This document shows, in pieces, positions 1 to 9,544 of a stretch of DNA of 64,000 nt. The stretch spans positions 186,001-250,000 of the forward strand of contig NZ_CAIJDP010000090.1 of the NCBI RefSeq assembly GCF_903819435.1, read 5' to 3'. Under the pieces are notes generated by a model, which did no database searches, had not been told where the DNA came from, and saw nothing but the letters and a program-made list of their open reading frames with translations. The stretch is from Flavobacterium salmonis (GTDB lineage Bacteria; Bacteroidota; Bacteroidia; Flavobacteriales; Flavobacteriaceae). The position numbers were made by a program, and so were the translations under genes. Position 1 is the stretch's first letter. Each line of letters starts with the position of its first letter.

Positions 1-2
1 TT

Positions 3-440
3 CTTCAAATTAATAATGACACACAAATTGCAGACATTAGACCATGGCTGAAATCATCAAATGATTCGGTGGTTGTCTTTACGCTAAAACTTGCCAAAGT
101 TTATAATCAGTTTGAGGCAAAAGAAGAACTTATTGAGCTGTTGCACCACAAGAGCGAAGATGTAAGAATCAATACAATTTCTGTCTTGAGTGATTTGAAC
201 ATATTTGAAGCTAAAAACATCTTGAAAAACAATTTTAATGAACGCAGTCATGAAGAACAAATTGCTTTTATTAAAATGATGGCAAATGTATATGAAGCTA
301 GTGACAAACCTTTTATATTAGAGCAAATACATCACGAAAATTCTGAAATAAGGCTGTTAGTAATGGAAATTTTAAAAAACATTAATTTTGAAGAATATGC
401 ATTATATGAAGCCGAATTTAAAAAAGCATTAACAGCCTAA
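3..440 (+). CDS. HEAT-repeat protein, C-terminal part (cut by window edge)
   Basis: The frame is open from the first codon in the window with no stop, so this is the 3' end of a longer gene. The visible roughly 145 residues are paired amphipathic helices of the HEAT type, for example 'AKEELIELLHHKSEDVRINTISVL' is typical in spacing of hydrophobic positions though shown here only as an example stretch of the first repeat, and 'NSEIRLLVMEILKN' lies in the last. HEAT proteins are binding scaffolds. The stop lies 35 bases before a glycosyltransferase gene on the same strand, so it probably belongs to the same polymer-synthesis operon. The N-terminus, which would show any membrane anchor or sensor domain, lies outside the window. 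Its role is inferred from context only. Confidence 0.7.
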   Translation, partial: LQINNDTQIADIRPWLKSSNDSVVVFTLKLAKVYNQFEAKEELIELLHHKSEDVRINTISVLSDLNIFEAKNILKNNFNERSHEEQIAFIKMMANVYEASDKPFILEQIHHENSEIRLLVMEILKNINFEEYALYEAEFKKALTA

Positions 441-475
441 TTGAATAGTATCAATCGAGTAAAGTTTAAATTTTA

Positions 476-1879
476 ATGTCAGTCATTCATTATTTTTTTC
501 TTGTATTTTCTGTATTTGCTATTGCATCTTATATCCTATTAGCAATGATTTCAGCTGTCGAAACCATTGAATATATTAAAAAAAACAGCTTTGTTAATTA
601 CAAGGAAATACTATCCTCTACTTTTTCTCCATCAATTTCAATTATAGCGCCTGCTTACAATGAAAGTTTGAATATTGTAGAAAATGTTCGGTCTTTGTTA
701 TCAAGTCATTATGTAAATTATGATGTTATTATTGTAAATGACGGAAGTAAAGATGACAGTTTAAGCAAGCTCATTCAAGCCTACGACCTGGTTCAAATTG
801 ATCATCTTATCAATGAACATATTAAAACAAAACCATTACGAAAAGGTGTTTATAAATCTACAAATCCTGCTTTTGACAAATTAACTGTAATTGACAAAGA
901 AAACGGAGGAAAGGCTGATGCTTTGAATATGGGACTAAATATGAGTAAAAACAGATATGTAGCCTGTATAGATGTAGATTGCTTGTTATTAGAAGACGCA
1001 CTTCAAAAAATGATTAAGCCTTTTCTGGAATCAACCGATACTAAAGTAATTGCTTCGGGAGGTGTGATAAGAATTGCTAATTCCTGTATTGTTAACGATG
1101 GTAAATTACTCGATATAAACTTTCCTAAAACATGGCTGGAACAAGGACAAATTTTAGAATACCTAAGGGCTTTTTTATTAGGAAGAATGGCATGGAGCAG
1201 GCTAAACGGACTATTGGTAATATCTGGCGCTTTTGGTCTATTTGATAAAAAAATAGCTATCGATGTTGGTGGTTACGATACAAATACTGTTGGAGAAGAT
1301 ATGGAAATTATTGTTCGAATGAGAAGACACATGGAAGAACTCGAAGAAAAATACAAAGTTGCTTATATTCCGGATCCATTATGCTGGACAGAAGCTCCGG
1401 ACAATTACAAAACATTTATATCCCAAAGAAACAGATGGACCCGTGGAACTATCGAAACACTTAGAAAACACCGTAAAATAGCATTTAATCCCAAATATAG
1501 ATCCTTAGGACTTGTCAGTTATCCGTATTGGCTGGTTTTTGAAAGATTGGCTCCAATTATTGAAGTTGCAGGTATCCTGTATTTTGGGATTCTTATCGCT
1601 CTCAATGAAGTAAGATGGGATTATGCATTAGCATTTATTATTCTGGCTTATACGTTTTCAGTTATGTTTTCAATTGTTGCAATTTTCTCTGAAGAGCTTA
1701 CTTACCATCAATACAAAAAAAAATCAATAGGTTTTAAATTAATAATAATAGCCTTTTTAGAACCTTTGGTAATTCATCCAATAATTCTATACTCAGCAAT
1801 AAAAGGAAATATAAATTACTGTTTTTACAAAAAAATAGAATGGGGACATATGACGCGAAAGGGAATGACTAAAGCATAA
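476..1879 (+). CDS. Processive family 2 glycosyltransferase (membrane synthase)
   Basis: This 467-residue inner-membrane GT2 enzyme is of the hyaluronan/cellulose/PgaC type, which polymerises nucleotide sugars on the cytoplasmic face and extrudes the chain. One membrane helix covers residues about 5-28. The GT-A core then shows PAYNES (59-64), VNDGS (87-91), the DVD metal and nucleotide site (166-168), the ED catalytic base region (GED, 273-275) and the processivity motif QRNRW (317-321). Three or four further membrane helices follow from about residue 345 to the C-terminus. The sugar cannot be read from the sequence. It sits between a HEAT-repeat gene and an LtaS-like gene, with a YaiO barrel downstream, a set that suggests synthesis and export of an exopolysaccharide. 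The family call is firm; the polymer is unknown. Confidence 0.9.
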   Translation: MSVIHYFFLVFSVFAIASYILLAMISAVETIEYIKKNSFVNYKEILSSTFSPSISIIAPAYNESLNIVENVRSLLSSHYVNYDVIIVNDGSKDDSLSKLIQAYDLVQIDHLINEHIKTKPLRKGVYKSTNPAFDKLTVIDKENGGKADALNMGLNMSKNRYVACIDVDCLLLEDALQKMIKPFLESTDTKVIASGGVIRIANSCIVNDGKLLDINFPKTWLEQGQILEYLRAFLLGRMAWSRLNGLLVISGAFGLFDKKIAIDVGGYDTNTVGEDMEIIVRMRRHMEELEEKYKVAYIPDPLCWTEAPDNYKTFISQRNRWTRGTIETLRKHRKIAFNPKYRSLGLVSYPYWLVFERLAPIIEVAGILYFGILIALNEVRWDYALAFIILAYTFSVMFSIVAIFSEELTYHQYKKKSIGFKLIIIAFLEPLVIHPIILYSAIKGNINYCFYKKIEWGHMTRKGMTKA

Positions 1880-1902
1880 ATACTTAATTTAGACTTCTAA
1901 AG

Positions 1903-4272
1903 ATGATGATAAAAAAATTAAAAGATATTTTAAATAATAGCCATACTTATACCTATATCAATTTAATTTTTTCGGTAATTGTTATATTTTGCTTATTAAG
2001 TTTATTTGAAACTTTATCAACTACTAATGGTTCAGCAAACCAAAATAGCAGCACTATATTAATCTATAAATTGTCAAATGATTTTTGCACCGGAATATTT
2101 ATAGGATTGCTCTTTAGTCCATTTTATTTCATACTAAATTATATCAAAAAGCATCTTGGGGTATTATTTATCAAAATAGTTTTCTCTTTGATTGTAATTA
2201 TTCAGTTTGCATTGGTAAAATATAGTTCTACAACCCTTGTCAACCTGGGAGCAGATCTATTAGGTTATTCTCTGTCAGACACATACACAACCGTAACAGC
2301 ATCTGAGTCTCTTTCATTTATGTATTTCCTTCCCTTTATAATAATTCCTTTATTGTATTTGGGAATCTATTTTGCTTTTACAAAACTAGGCAAAAAGCAA
2401 ATCGTTTTAGGAGCAATATTTACACTCTTAATTATCGCAGGAGTTATAAAATTATTTGTTCCCGACCTCTCTGACTCAAAGTACGAAAATAAGCTGGCGT
2501 TTTTAACCAAAGACATTATTCGGTTTGAAAGAGATAAAAACATAGCCAAAAACATTCAAAACATCAAATTCAAATCGGAATATCCGATGCTGAAACCTTT
2601 TAAATCTACTCCCGATGTTTTAGCTCCTTATTTTAATATTACCAATGAAAAACCAAATATTGTCGTTATTGTTGTTGAAGGTTTGGGGGCCGAATTTATT
2701 GATAAAAACGAATATGCAGGATTTACCCCCTACTTAGATTCGATGATCCCAAAATCATTGTATTGGGAAAATTTTTTAAGTAACGGTGGAAGAACTTTTG
2801 CCGTACTTTCTTCATTATTGGGTTCATTAACTTATGGTGAGAAAGGATTTTTAGAATTAAATCCGTTTCCAAGACATCTTTCCCTTATAAATGTGCTAAA
2901 AGCTAATGGGTACACCACATCTTTCTATTCTGGAGATGATGCAAATTTTGATAGAAAAATCAACTTTCTGGATCAAAACGGCATTGATAATACAATCGAC
3001 AAAAATAATTATGGTTCAGAATATTCTCAAACAAAAGCTAATGCAGGAGGCTTTTCCTGGGGTTATCCTGATGCTGAAATTTTCAGGAAAGCACTAGTCG
3101 AGACTAACAAAATGAAACTTCCCCGATTGGATATCATTCAAACCCTTACCAATCATGAACCTTTTGACTTTCCGGAAAAAAATGAATACTTAAAAAAAAT
3201 TGATACTATTATTGATACCCATGAAAATCTAAAATCGCAAAAAGGAAAAATTGGCTCTTATAAAGATATTTTTGCCTGTTTGAATTACACTGATAATGCA
3301 ATTAAAAATTACATGGAAGCGTATGCAAAAAGACCTGATTATAAAAATACCATCTTTATAATTACAGGCGACCACCGTTTGATTCCTATTCCTCAAAAAG
3401 ACAAATTATGCCGTTTTCATGTGCCTTTGTATATTTTTAGTCCAATGCTAAAAAGAACGGAATCGTTTAAATCAGTTTCTTCGCACTGGGATGTAACGCC
3501 AAGTTTGGTTTCCTTTTTGTTTAATAATTACAAATTCAACAAACTGGATCAAACCGCCTGGATGGGTCAAGGACTTGACACTGCAAAAGAATTCAGGAAT
3601 AATCAGGGTATTCCTTTGACCCGAAATAAGGGAACTATTGATGATTATGTGTATAAAGAATATTTGTATTCGAGTGGTGAATTGTACAAAATAAAAGATA
3701 ATTTTGATGTAGAAAGAATCAGTGACAATGCTATTTTGGATAAGGTTAACAGTGAATTTAATACCTTTAAACATCTGAATGCATATTTGACACAGAAGGA
3801 TAAAATTATTCCAAAATCATTGAATTTAAACAAAGAGCAGGGAGTTCATTTTACTAAGGAAGAGCAAATCGAGATCGACAAACTAACCAAAGGATTAAAT
3901 CCCGACCAGATGTTTTTCAAAGCAAGAGAGTTAGCTTTCAATAAAAAGCACAAAACAGCGATTTTATTATGCGATTTTATATTAAATGAATTACCCAATT
4001 ATTCAGATGTACGGACTTTAAAAGGCCGAGTATTTGGTTGGGACGGTGAATATAAAAAAGCAGAACATGAGTTGCTGATTGTGATCAAAAGAATGCCTTT
4101 GTATGATGATGCCTATTTGGCACTGATGGATATCTATTGGTGGTCTGAACAGAATAAAAAAGTTATAGAAACAGGGGAATTAGCATTGTCAAACGGCATA
4201 AAAAATCCAGAAATCAAAATAAAGATCGAAAGATCTCAAAAATCAATCAACAATTCAAAACAACATAAGTAA
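1903..4272 (+). CDS. LtaS/sulfatase-family phosphotransferase with C-terminal TPR region
   Basis: The 789-residue protein has five N-terminal membrane helices (about 19-38, 60-80, 88-106, 138-158, 165-186), a periplasmic alkaline-phosphatase/sulfatase-fold domain (about 250-560) and a helical TPR-like tail (about 665-789). In S. aureus lipoteichoic acid synthase the metal and nucleophile residues are E255, T300, D475 and H476. The matching residues here are E259 (VVEGLG), T298 (GGRTFAV), D490 and H491 (TGDHR). The threonine nucleophile points to phosphoglycerol or phosphoethanolamine transfer rather than sulfate hydrolysis. It lies 23 bases after the GT2 gene, and its stop overlaps the next start (TAATG), so translation is probably coupled. 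The likely role is decoration of the polymer made by the GT2. Either of two adjacent ATG codons could be the start. Confidence 0.85.
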   Translation: MMIKKLKDILNNSHTYTYINLIFSVIVIFCLLSLFETLSTTNGSANQNSSTILIYKLSNDFCTGIFIGLLFSPFYFILNYIKKHLGVLFIKIVFSLIVIIQFALVKYSSTTLVNLGADLLGYSLSDTYTTVTASESLSFMYFLPFIIIPLLYLGIYFAFTKLGKKQIVLGAIFTLLIIAGVIKLFVPDLSDSKYENKLAFLTKDIIRFERDKNIAKNIQNIKFKSEYPMLKPFKSTPDVLAPYFNITNEKPNIVVIVVEGLGAEFIDKNEYAGFTPYLDSMIPKSLYWENFLSNGGRTFAVLSSLLGSLTYGEKGFLELNPFPRHLSLINVLKANGYTTSFYSGDDANFDRKINFLDQNGIDNTIDKNNYGSEYSQTKANAGGFSWGYPDAEIFRKALVETNKMKLPRLDIIQTLTNHEPFDFPEKNEYLKKIDTIIDTHENLKSQKGKIGSYKDIFACLNYTDNAIKNYMEAYAKRPDYKNTIFIITGDHRLIPIPQKDKLCRFHVPLYIFSPMLKRTESFKSVSSHWDVTPSLVSFLFNNYKFNKLDQTAWMGQGLDTAKEFRNNQGIPLTRNKGTIDDYVYKEYLYSSGELYKIKDNFDVERISDNAILDKVNSEFNTFKHLNAYLTQKDKIIPKSLNLNKEQGVHFTKEEQIEIDKLTKGLNPDQMFFKARELAFNKKHKTAILLCDFILNELPNYSDVRTLKGRVFGWDGEYKKAEHELLIVIKRMPLYDDAYLALMDIYWWSEQNKKVIETGELALSNGIKNPEIKIKIERSQKSINNSKQHK

Positions 4273-5558
4273 TGGGCACTGTTATACAAAAAGAAATTTT
4301 TGCTAAAATCTATATTTTTCTCATTATAACGTTATTTTCAGTTTCATTTCAAATGACTGGACAGGAAAAAACATATTCTGGCGACCCTGATGTCTCTTTT
4401 AAAACAGCTCGTGACCTGGCTTTCAACAATAACAGAAAGCAGGCACAAGATACTTTATTACACATCCTGACTAAATATCCCGATTATCATGATGTTCGTG
4501 AATTTTTGGCTTCGACCTATGCCTGGGATGGAGATTATAAAAAAGCAAGAACCGAATTTCAAAAAATTTTAGGAAAAGATACACACAGGAAAACCACATG
4601 GATAGCAGCCATTAAGAATGAAATGTGGGCTGACTTTCCCTTTCTTGCATTGAAATTATGCAAGAAAGCGCTGAAAAAATTTCCAAATGATACTGAAATA
4701 CTGGACTTGCAGAAAAGTGCTCAGGAAAGTACAATGATCCCAACTGCTACTGCCGGTGGGGTTCAAACGATATCCAGTAAGATTCCAAATGATTCTATAA
4801 CTAAAGAATCTGATTCGGCTTTGAGAAAAACAGTCCGAAACAATACGATTGGTGTGACTTCAGAAATCAATATTTACTCTGATGTCTTTGATCCTATGTT
4901 TTATAATGCTGTAAAATATGCCCGCCAAACCAGGTACGGCAGCATTATTGGGAGAGTTAATATCGACAGAAGACTTGGGGAGTACGGAACTCAGTATGAG
5001 GTTGATTTATATCCAAAAATTGCTAAAGGAATGTATGCTTACTTAAACTTTGGTGTATCTGGTTCTTCTTTATTTCCTGATTATAGATACGGTGCAGAAA
5101 TTTTTAAATCACTGCCCAGAAGTTTTGAAGTTTCGCTAGGGCTCAGAGGTTTGCAATACGATACAACAACCATGATTTATACTGGTTCTGTAACCTGGTA
5201 CAACGGAAATAATTACTGGTCTTTCCGTCCTTATTTTACTCCGGGAGACAATGGATTAAGTTCCTCAGGTACTTTAACATACCGAAAATACAGAAGTGAT
5301 GCTGATAATTATTTCGGCATCAATGTTGGGGCCGGAATTTCGCCGGAACTCAATCAGAATTATTTTTTTACAAATGATGACCGAATTGTAAATCTGCAAT
5401 CCCAAAAACTAAATGTTTCTTATTATTTTTCTACCAATAACAAACAAAATGCCTGGGGAGCACAACTCGGAATCATTCATCAGGAAATTCCTTTTGACCA
5501 GGGCAATTATTTCTGGATTTCAACCCTTGCATTGTCCTGGGAAATTAGATTTAGGTAA
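4272..5558 (+). CDS. YaiO-family outer-membrane beta-barrel protein with TPR N-terminus
   Basis: This 428-residue protein has a probable signal peptide (about residues 1-31, ending before GQEKTY), then a TPR-like helical region (about 40-150), a short polar linker (about 150-195) and a beta-rich C-terminal half with alternating aromatic strands (for example YGAEIFKSLPRSFEVSLGLR) typical of a barrel. YaiO-family proteins are outer-membrane proteins found beside polysaccharide glycosyltransferases. Its TPR segment closely resembles the C-terminal tail of the preceding LtaS-like protein (ARDLAFNNNRKQA against ARELAFNKKHKTA; YAWDGDYKKA against FGWDGEYKKA). The ATG overlaps the previous stop by one base. 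It probably conducts or anchors the polymer at the outer membrane. Confidence 0.82.
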   Translation: MGTVIQKEIFAKIYIFLIITLFSVSFQMTGQEKTYSGDPDVSFKTARDLAFNNNRKQAQDTLLHILTKYPDYHDVREFLASTYAWDGDYKKARTEFQKILGKDTHRKTTWIAAIKNEMWADFPFLALKLCKKALKKFPNDTEILDLQKSAQESTMIPTATAGGVQTISSKIPNDSITKESDSALRKTVRNNTIGVTSEINIYSDVFDPMFYNAVKYARQTRYGSIIGRVNIDRRLGEYGTQYEVDLYPKIAKGMYAYLNFGVSGSSLFPDYRYGAEIFKSLPRSFEVSLGLRGLQYDTTTMIYTGSVTWYNGNNYWSFRPYFTPGDNGLSSSGTLTYRKYRSDADNYFGINVGAGISPELNQNYFFTNDDRIVNLQSQKLNVSYYFSTNNKQNAWGAQLGIIHQEIPFDQGNYFWISTLALSWEIRFR

Positions 5559-5675
5559 TAAATTGGCAAAAATTAAAAGAAAATCAATCAATATTTTATC
5601 CTGCTTTGAAGTTAATTTTGTGGTAAGAAAAATGAAACCAGAGCTCATTTGAAGTTCCAATATCAATTCTAAATA

Positions 5676-7909
5676 ATGCAAATTAAACAACTTCCTACTT
5701 TCTGCATTGTTGTTTTCTTATCTTTTCTAAACTGCAAAATTATGGCTCAAAACTCCTTACATTTAGCAAATACGAAAGGGCAGGAAATTAGTATTGTTTC
5801 TTCTAATGATTATACAAAAAAAGCATCCGTTCTTTTAAAAAGCTATTTAGACCAGGCTTTTGAGAATCCAATTTTTATTCAAAATAACAAATCAGAAAAC
5901 GTTGATAGTTCGAAAATTATTCTTGAAATTAATCCCGAAAGTGTAAATAAAAATGATTCATTTATCATCAAAAGCGATGAAAAAACATCTTTCTAATTGG
6001 TTCGAATGAAAAAACGTTGCGCTATGCCATTTATACCTTACTGGAAACATGGGGTTTTAGAAAATATACTGCAAAGGACAGTTTTATTCCGAAACTGAAA
6101 GAAGTAACATTCCCAAAGAACTTCAATAAAACCTACACACCTTCTTTTGAATATCGCGCTTTATTTTATCCGGATTGTTATGATGAAAATTTTAGAGACT
6201 GGCACAAACTGGATTGGCATATTGATGATTTTGGTATTTGGGGACATTCCTTCTATAAATTATTAAGTGCCAAAGAATATTTTAAAAAAAATCCGGCCTT
6301 TTTTGCTCTGTACGAAGGTAAACGAAATCCAGCATCATTATGCATGACCAATGATGCTGTAGTCAAAATTGTTTCAAAAAAAATGGCTGACATTATTAGC
6401 CAAAATCCTAATGCTCATTTCTTTTCAATAAGCCAGAATGATGATGTTGTGTATTGTGAATGTGATAAATGTAAAATTTTAAATGAAAAACATGGAGGAC
6501 CGCAAGGATCGTCGTTGTATTACTTTCTAAATAAAATTGCTGTACAATTTCCAAAAACTAAAATAACAACTTTAGCTTATCTTCACACCTATCAGGCTCC
6601 AAAAAACATTAAAATTAAACCTAATATTTATACACTTTTTTGCCCAATTGAAATGAATCGTGGAAAAGCTATCGAAGGTACACCAGGCAATAATGACTTT
6701 TTGAATAAGCTCCACAAATGGAGTGCTGCTACAGACCATTTATATTTATGGGACTATACGGTTGAATTTACCAATTATCTTTCTCCTTTTCCAAACTTTC
6801 ATACTTTTTCGGAAAACTATAAATTATACGAACAAAATAAGGTCAAAGGTCTCTTTGTACAGGGTTATGCAGATATTGCAGGAGATTTATATGAGTTGAG
6901 ACAATATCTTTTAGCAAAAATAATTTGGGACACCAATACTGATGTTGAAGCTGTAACAAATGATTTCCTAAATGGTTTTTATGGCAATGCTTCTCCGTTT
7001 GTCAAAAAATATCTTGATTTACTTATGCAAAATCAGAAAAAAAGTAACCGCTATCTGAATATTTATACCAATCCAATAGAAAGTAGGAACACATTTCTCT
7101 CTCCAGAAGCAATGGATCAATACGATCAGTTAATAAGTCAGGCTGAAATGATTTCCAAAGATGAGCCTGTAATAGCCAAGAGAATTTTAAAACTGAGATT
7201 AGCATTAGAATATGTTTATTTTGAACAGGCAAAGTTCTATAGAAAAGAACCTCACGGAATGTATCAAAAAAACGGAGACTCATTTTCTGTGAGAGATAAT
7301 CTGGAAAACAGGATTCAGGATTTTGTAAAAAACTGTTCAGATTTCGGAATTTACGAACTCAGTGAAGACGGCTTAAGCCCTGAAGAATATAGAATTCAAT
7401 GGAACTATATTGCTAAAAATAATGTCACAAAGCATTTAGGAGAAACCCTAAAATACAAATTTGAAACCCAGTCTTCCCAAAATTTTAATGCTAAAAAAGA
7501 AAGAGGGCTTAATGATGGAATAAAAGGTTATAAAGATATTAATCTTAACTGGACAGGCTGGTACGGCGAAAATGCCGAAATAAGTATTGATTGTAATAAT
7601 ATAGATTTTAACTCTTTACAATTTCAATGTTTAGAAGATCAGAGACACTGGATATTTTTGCCGAAAAAAAATATTTTGAAGGGCTTTCGAAATCAAAAAT
7701 GGGAAGTCATCAAAGAACAAAAAAAACAACAATCAACAGAAAATCAAACCACTAATATCAAAGAATACAAGTTTCTCAATATTAATTTTCATGTTTTTGA
7801 TAAAATAAAAATCATTTTAATTCCGGAACAGAAACTTCCTGTCTGGCGAGAAAGAAAAAATAAAAAGCCAATGCTTATGTTAGATGAAATAGTACTCACA
7901 CAAAAATAA
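5676..7909 (+). pseudogene. DUF4838 protein, interrupted by a frameshift
   Basis: An ATG at 5676 opens a secreted protein (signal peptide ending near KIMAQ, residue 25) that stops at 5996. The remainder (from about 5981 to 7909) continues in another frame. Adding one A to the run of six A at 5980-5985 would join SDEK to NIFLIGSNEKTLRYAIY with no residues lost, giving about 744 residues. The second part carries the DUF4838 hallmark CECDKC near 6455-6472 followed by GGPQGSSLYYFLNKIA. DUF4838 proteins are secreted, glycoside-hydrolase-like and poorly characterised, and some resemble alpha-glucuronidases. It lies 117 bases after the YaiO gene on the same strand and may process the polymer. The break could be a real mutation, slippage at the A-run or a base-calling error. 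Confidence 0.75.
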
Positions 7910-8084
7910 TAAATACCAAAAATATTGAAATCATAGTTTTAATAAAAAATAATTATGTAAAACTTTGCCTCCTTTCAGTGAAGAAGAAATTAAAGTTTTC
8001 TGATGCTTATTGTTACGTGTAAAAGCTGCTTAAAATTAAGATTTTAATATTTAAACTTACAATTGATTAACGATGTCTACAGTA

Positions 8085-8119
8085 TTTGTCTGTTATAAGG
8101 GGATTTAATACTATCTTTG
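8085..8119 (+). promoter_or_regulatory. Bacteroidota-type promoter of the DEAD-box helicase gene
   Basis: TTTG at 8085-8088 and TATCTTTG at 8112-8119 match the -33 TTTG and -7 TAnnTTTG elements with 23 bases between them, the upper end of the known range. The ATG follows 16 bases after the -7 element. Confidence 0.6.
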
Positions 8120-8135
8120 CAAAAAAATAAGGCAA

Positions 8136-9488
8136 ATGAGCACGTTCGAAAAATTCAATCTTCCAAAATCAGTACAAAAAGCAATCGATGAATTAGGATT
8201 TGTTACTCCTACTCCTATTCAGGAAAAATCCTTTGCTGTGATTATGTCAGGCCGCGATATGATGGGGATTGCGCAAACCGGTACGGGTAAAACATTTGCT
8301 TACTTATTGCCTCTCTTAAAATTATATAAATTCACCAATACCAATACACCAAAAATCGTGATTCTGGTTCCAACCCGTGAATTAGTGGTTCAGGTGGTAG
8401 AAGAAGTTGAAAAACTGACCAAATACATGTCGGTTAAAACATTAGGGATTTTTGGAGGAGTAAATATCAATACACAAAAGAAAGCGGTTTACGAAGGAAT
8501 CGACATTTTAGTTGGAACACCGGGTAGAACAATGGATTTGGCGCTTGACGCTGTGATTCGTTTTGATGAAACTCAAAAGCTTGTTATTGATGAGTTTGAC
8601 GAAATGCTGAACTTAGGTTTCCGTACACAATTGACGGCTCTTTTGGCTATGATGAAAACCAAACGCCAAAACATTTTATTCTCTGCAACCATGACAGATG
8701 AAGTGGATGCAGTTTTAAATGACTTTTTTGATTTTCCGGAAGAAGTTACGCTTGCAGCTTCAGGAACCCCACTTGAAAAAATCACTCAAATTACCTATAA
8801 CGTTCCGAATTTCAATACGAAAGTAAATCTTTTGAAACATTTATTAGAAACTGACGAAAGTATGAACCGCGTTTTGGTTTTCGTAAACAATAAAAAGATT
8901 TCAGATATGCTTCATACCCGAATCGAAGAAGATTTTGAAGGTCAGTTTGGAGTAATTCACTCTAATAAATCTCAAAATTATCGTTTAAGTACGATGGCCG
9001 AATTTCAGGAAGGAAATCTTCGCGGCCTGATCACAACCGATATTATGGCTAGAGGTTTGGATATTTCTGACATCACTCACGTAATCAACTTTGAACTTCC
9101 TGAAGAGCCTGAATTGTATATGCACAGAATTGGTCGTACGGGTCGTGCAGACGCAACAGGAACAGCCATCAGTTTTGTTGCTCCAAGAGAAGAAGAATTT
9201 AAAATCGAAACAGAACTTTTAATGAATCAGGAACTTAAAATTACCGATTTTCCTGAAGAAGTTGAAATTTCAACCAAGCTGATCGAACCTGAAAAAGACA
9301 AACAGCCGATTAAGTTTTTAATGAAAAAAGTAAAACTGGAGGGCGAAGGTGCTTTTCATGAAAAAGCTAAAAAGAACAAGAAGGTCAATTTGGGCGGACC
9401 TTCAAAAACGAAAAAGAAAACGCATGGATCTGTTAACAGAAATATGTTGAAAACCAGAGACAAGAAGAGAAAAGATAAGGATAAATAA
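8136..9488 (+). CDS. DEAD-box-family ATP-dependent RNA helicase (DEFD variant)
   Basis: A 450-residue RNA helicase acting on cytoplasmic RNA. The order of motifs is complete: the Q motif region (GFVTPTPIQ, 21-29), Walker A AQTGTGKT (46-53), PTREL, GG, TPGR, motif II at 152-155, SAT, then in the second RecA domain VLVFVNN, TTDIMARGLD and HRIGRTGR. Motif II reads DEFD rather than DEAD: the catalytic D-E and the final D are kept and the alanine is replaced by phenylalanine. A strongly basic tail of about 60 residues (KKNKKVNLGG, KTKKKTHG, KKRKDKDK) would add nonspecific RNA binding. The gene appears monocistronic, with its own promoter and a downstream hairpin. The specific helicase subfamily is not assigned. 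Confidence 0.92.
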   Translation: MSTFEKFNLPKSVQKAIDELGFVTPTPIQEKSFAVIMSGRDMMGIAQTGTGKTFAYLLPLLKLYKFTNTNTPKIVILVPTRELVVQVVEEVEKLTKYMSVKTLGIFGGVNINTQKKAVYEGIDILVGTPGRTMDLALDAVIRFDETQKLVIDEFDEMLNLGFRTQLTALLAMMKTKRQNILFSATMTDEVDAVLNDFFDFPEEVTLAASGTPLEKITQITYNVPNFNTKVNLLKHLLETDESMNRVLVFVNNKKISDMLHTRIEEDFEGQFGVIHSNKSQNYRLSTMAEFQEGNLRGLITTDIMARGLDISDITHVINFELPEEPELYMHRIGRTGRADATGTAISFVAPREEEFKIETELLMNQELKITDFPEEVEISTKLIEPEKDKQPIKFLMKKVKLEGEGAFHEKAKKNKKVNLGGPSKTKKKTHGSVNRNMLKTRDKKRKDKDK

Positions 9489-9495
9489 AAAATTT

Positions 9496-9540
9496 AAAAT
9501 TCCAAATTCCAAAGTTATAATGCTTAGAATTTGGAATTTT
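9496..9540. terminator. Bidirectional hairpin terminator
   Basis: AAAATTCCAAATTC (9496-9509) is the exact reverse complement of GAATTTGGAATTTT (9527-9540), a 14-bp stem with a 17-base loop. T-rich DNA follows on the plus side and A-rich DNA on the other, and it lies between two convergent genes. Confidence 0.75.
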
Positions 9541-9544
9541 TATT

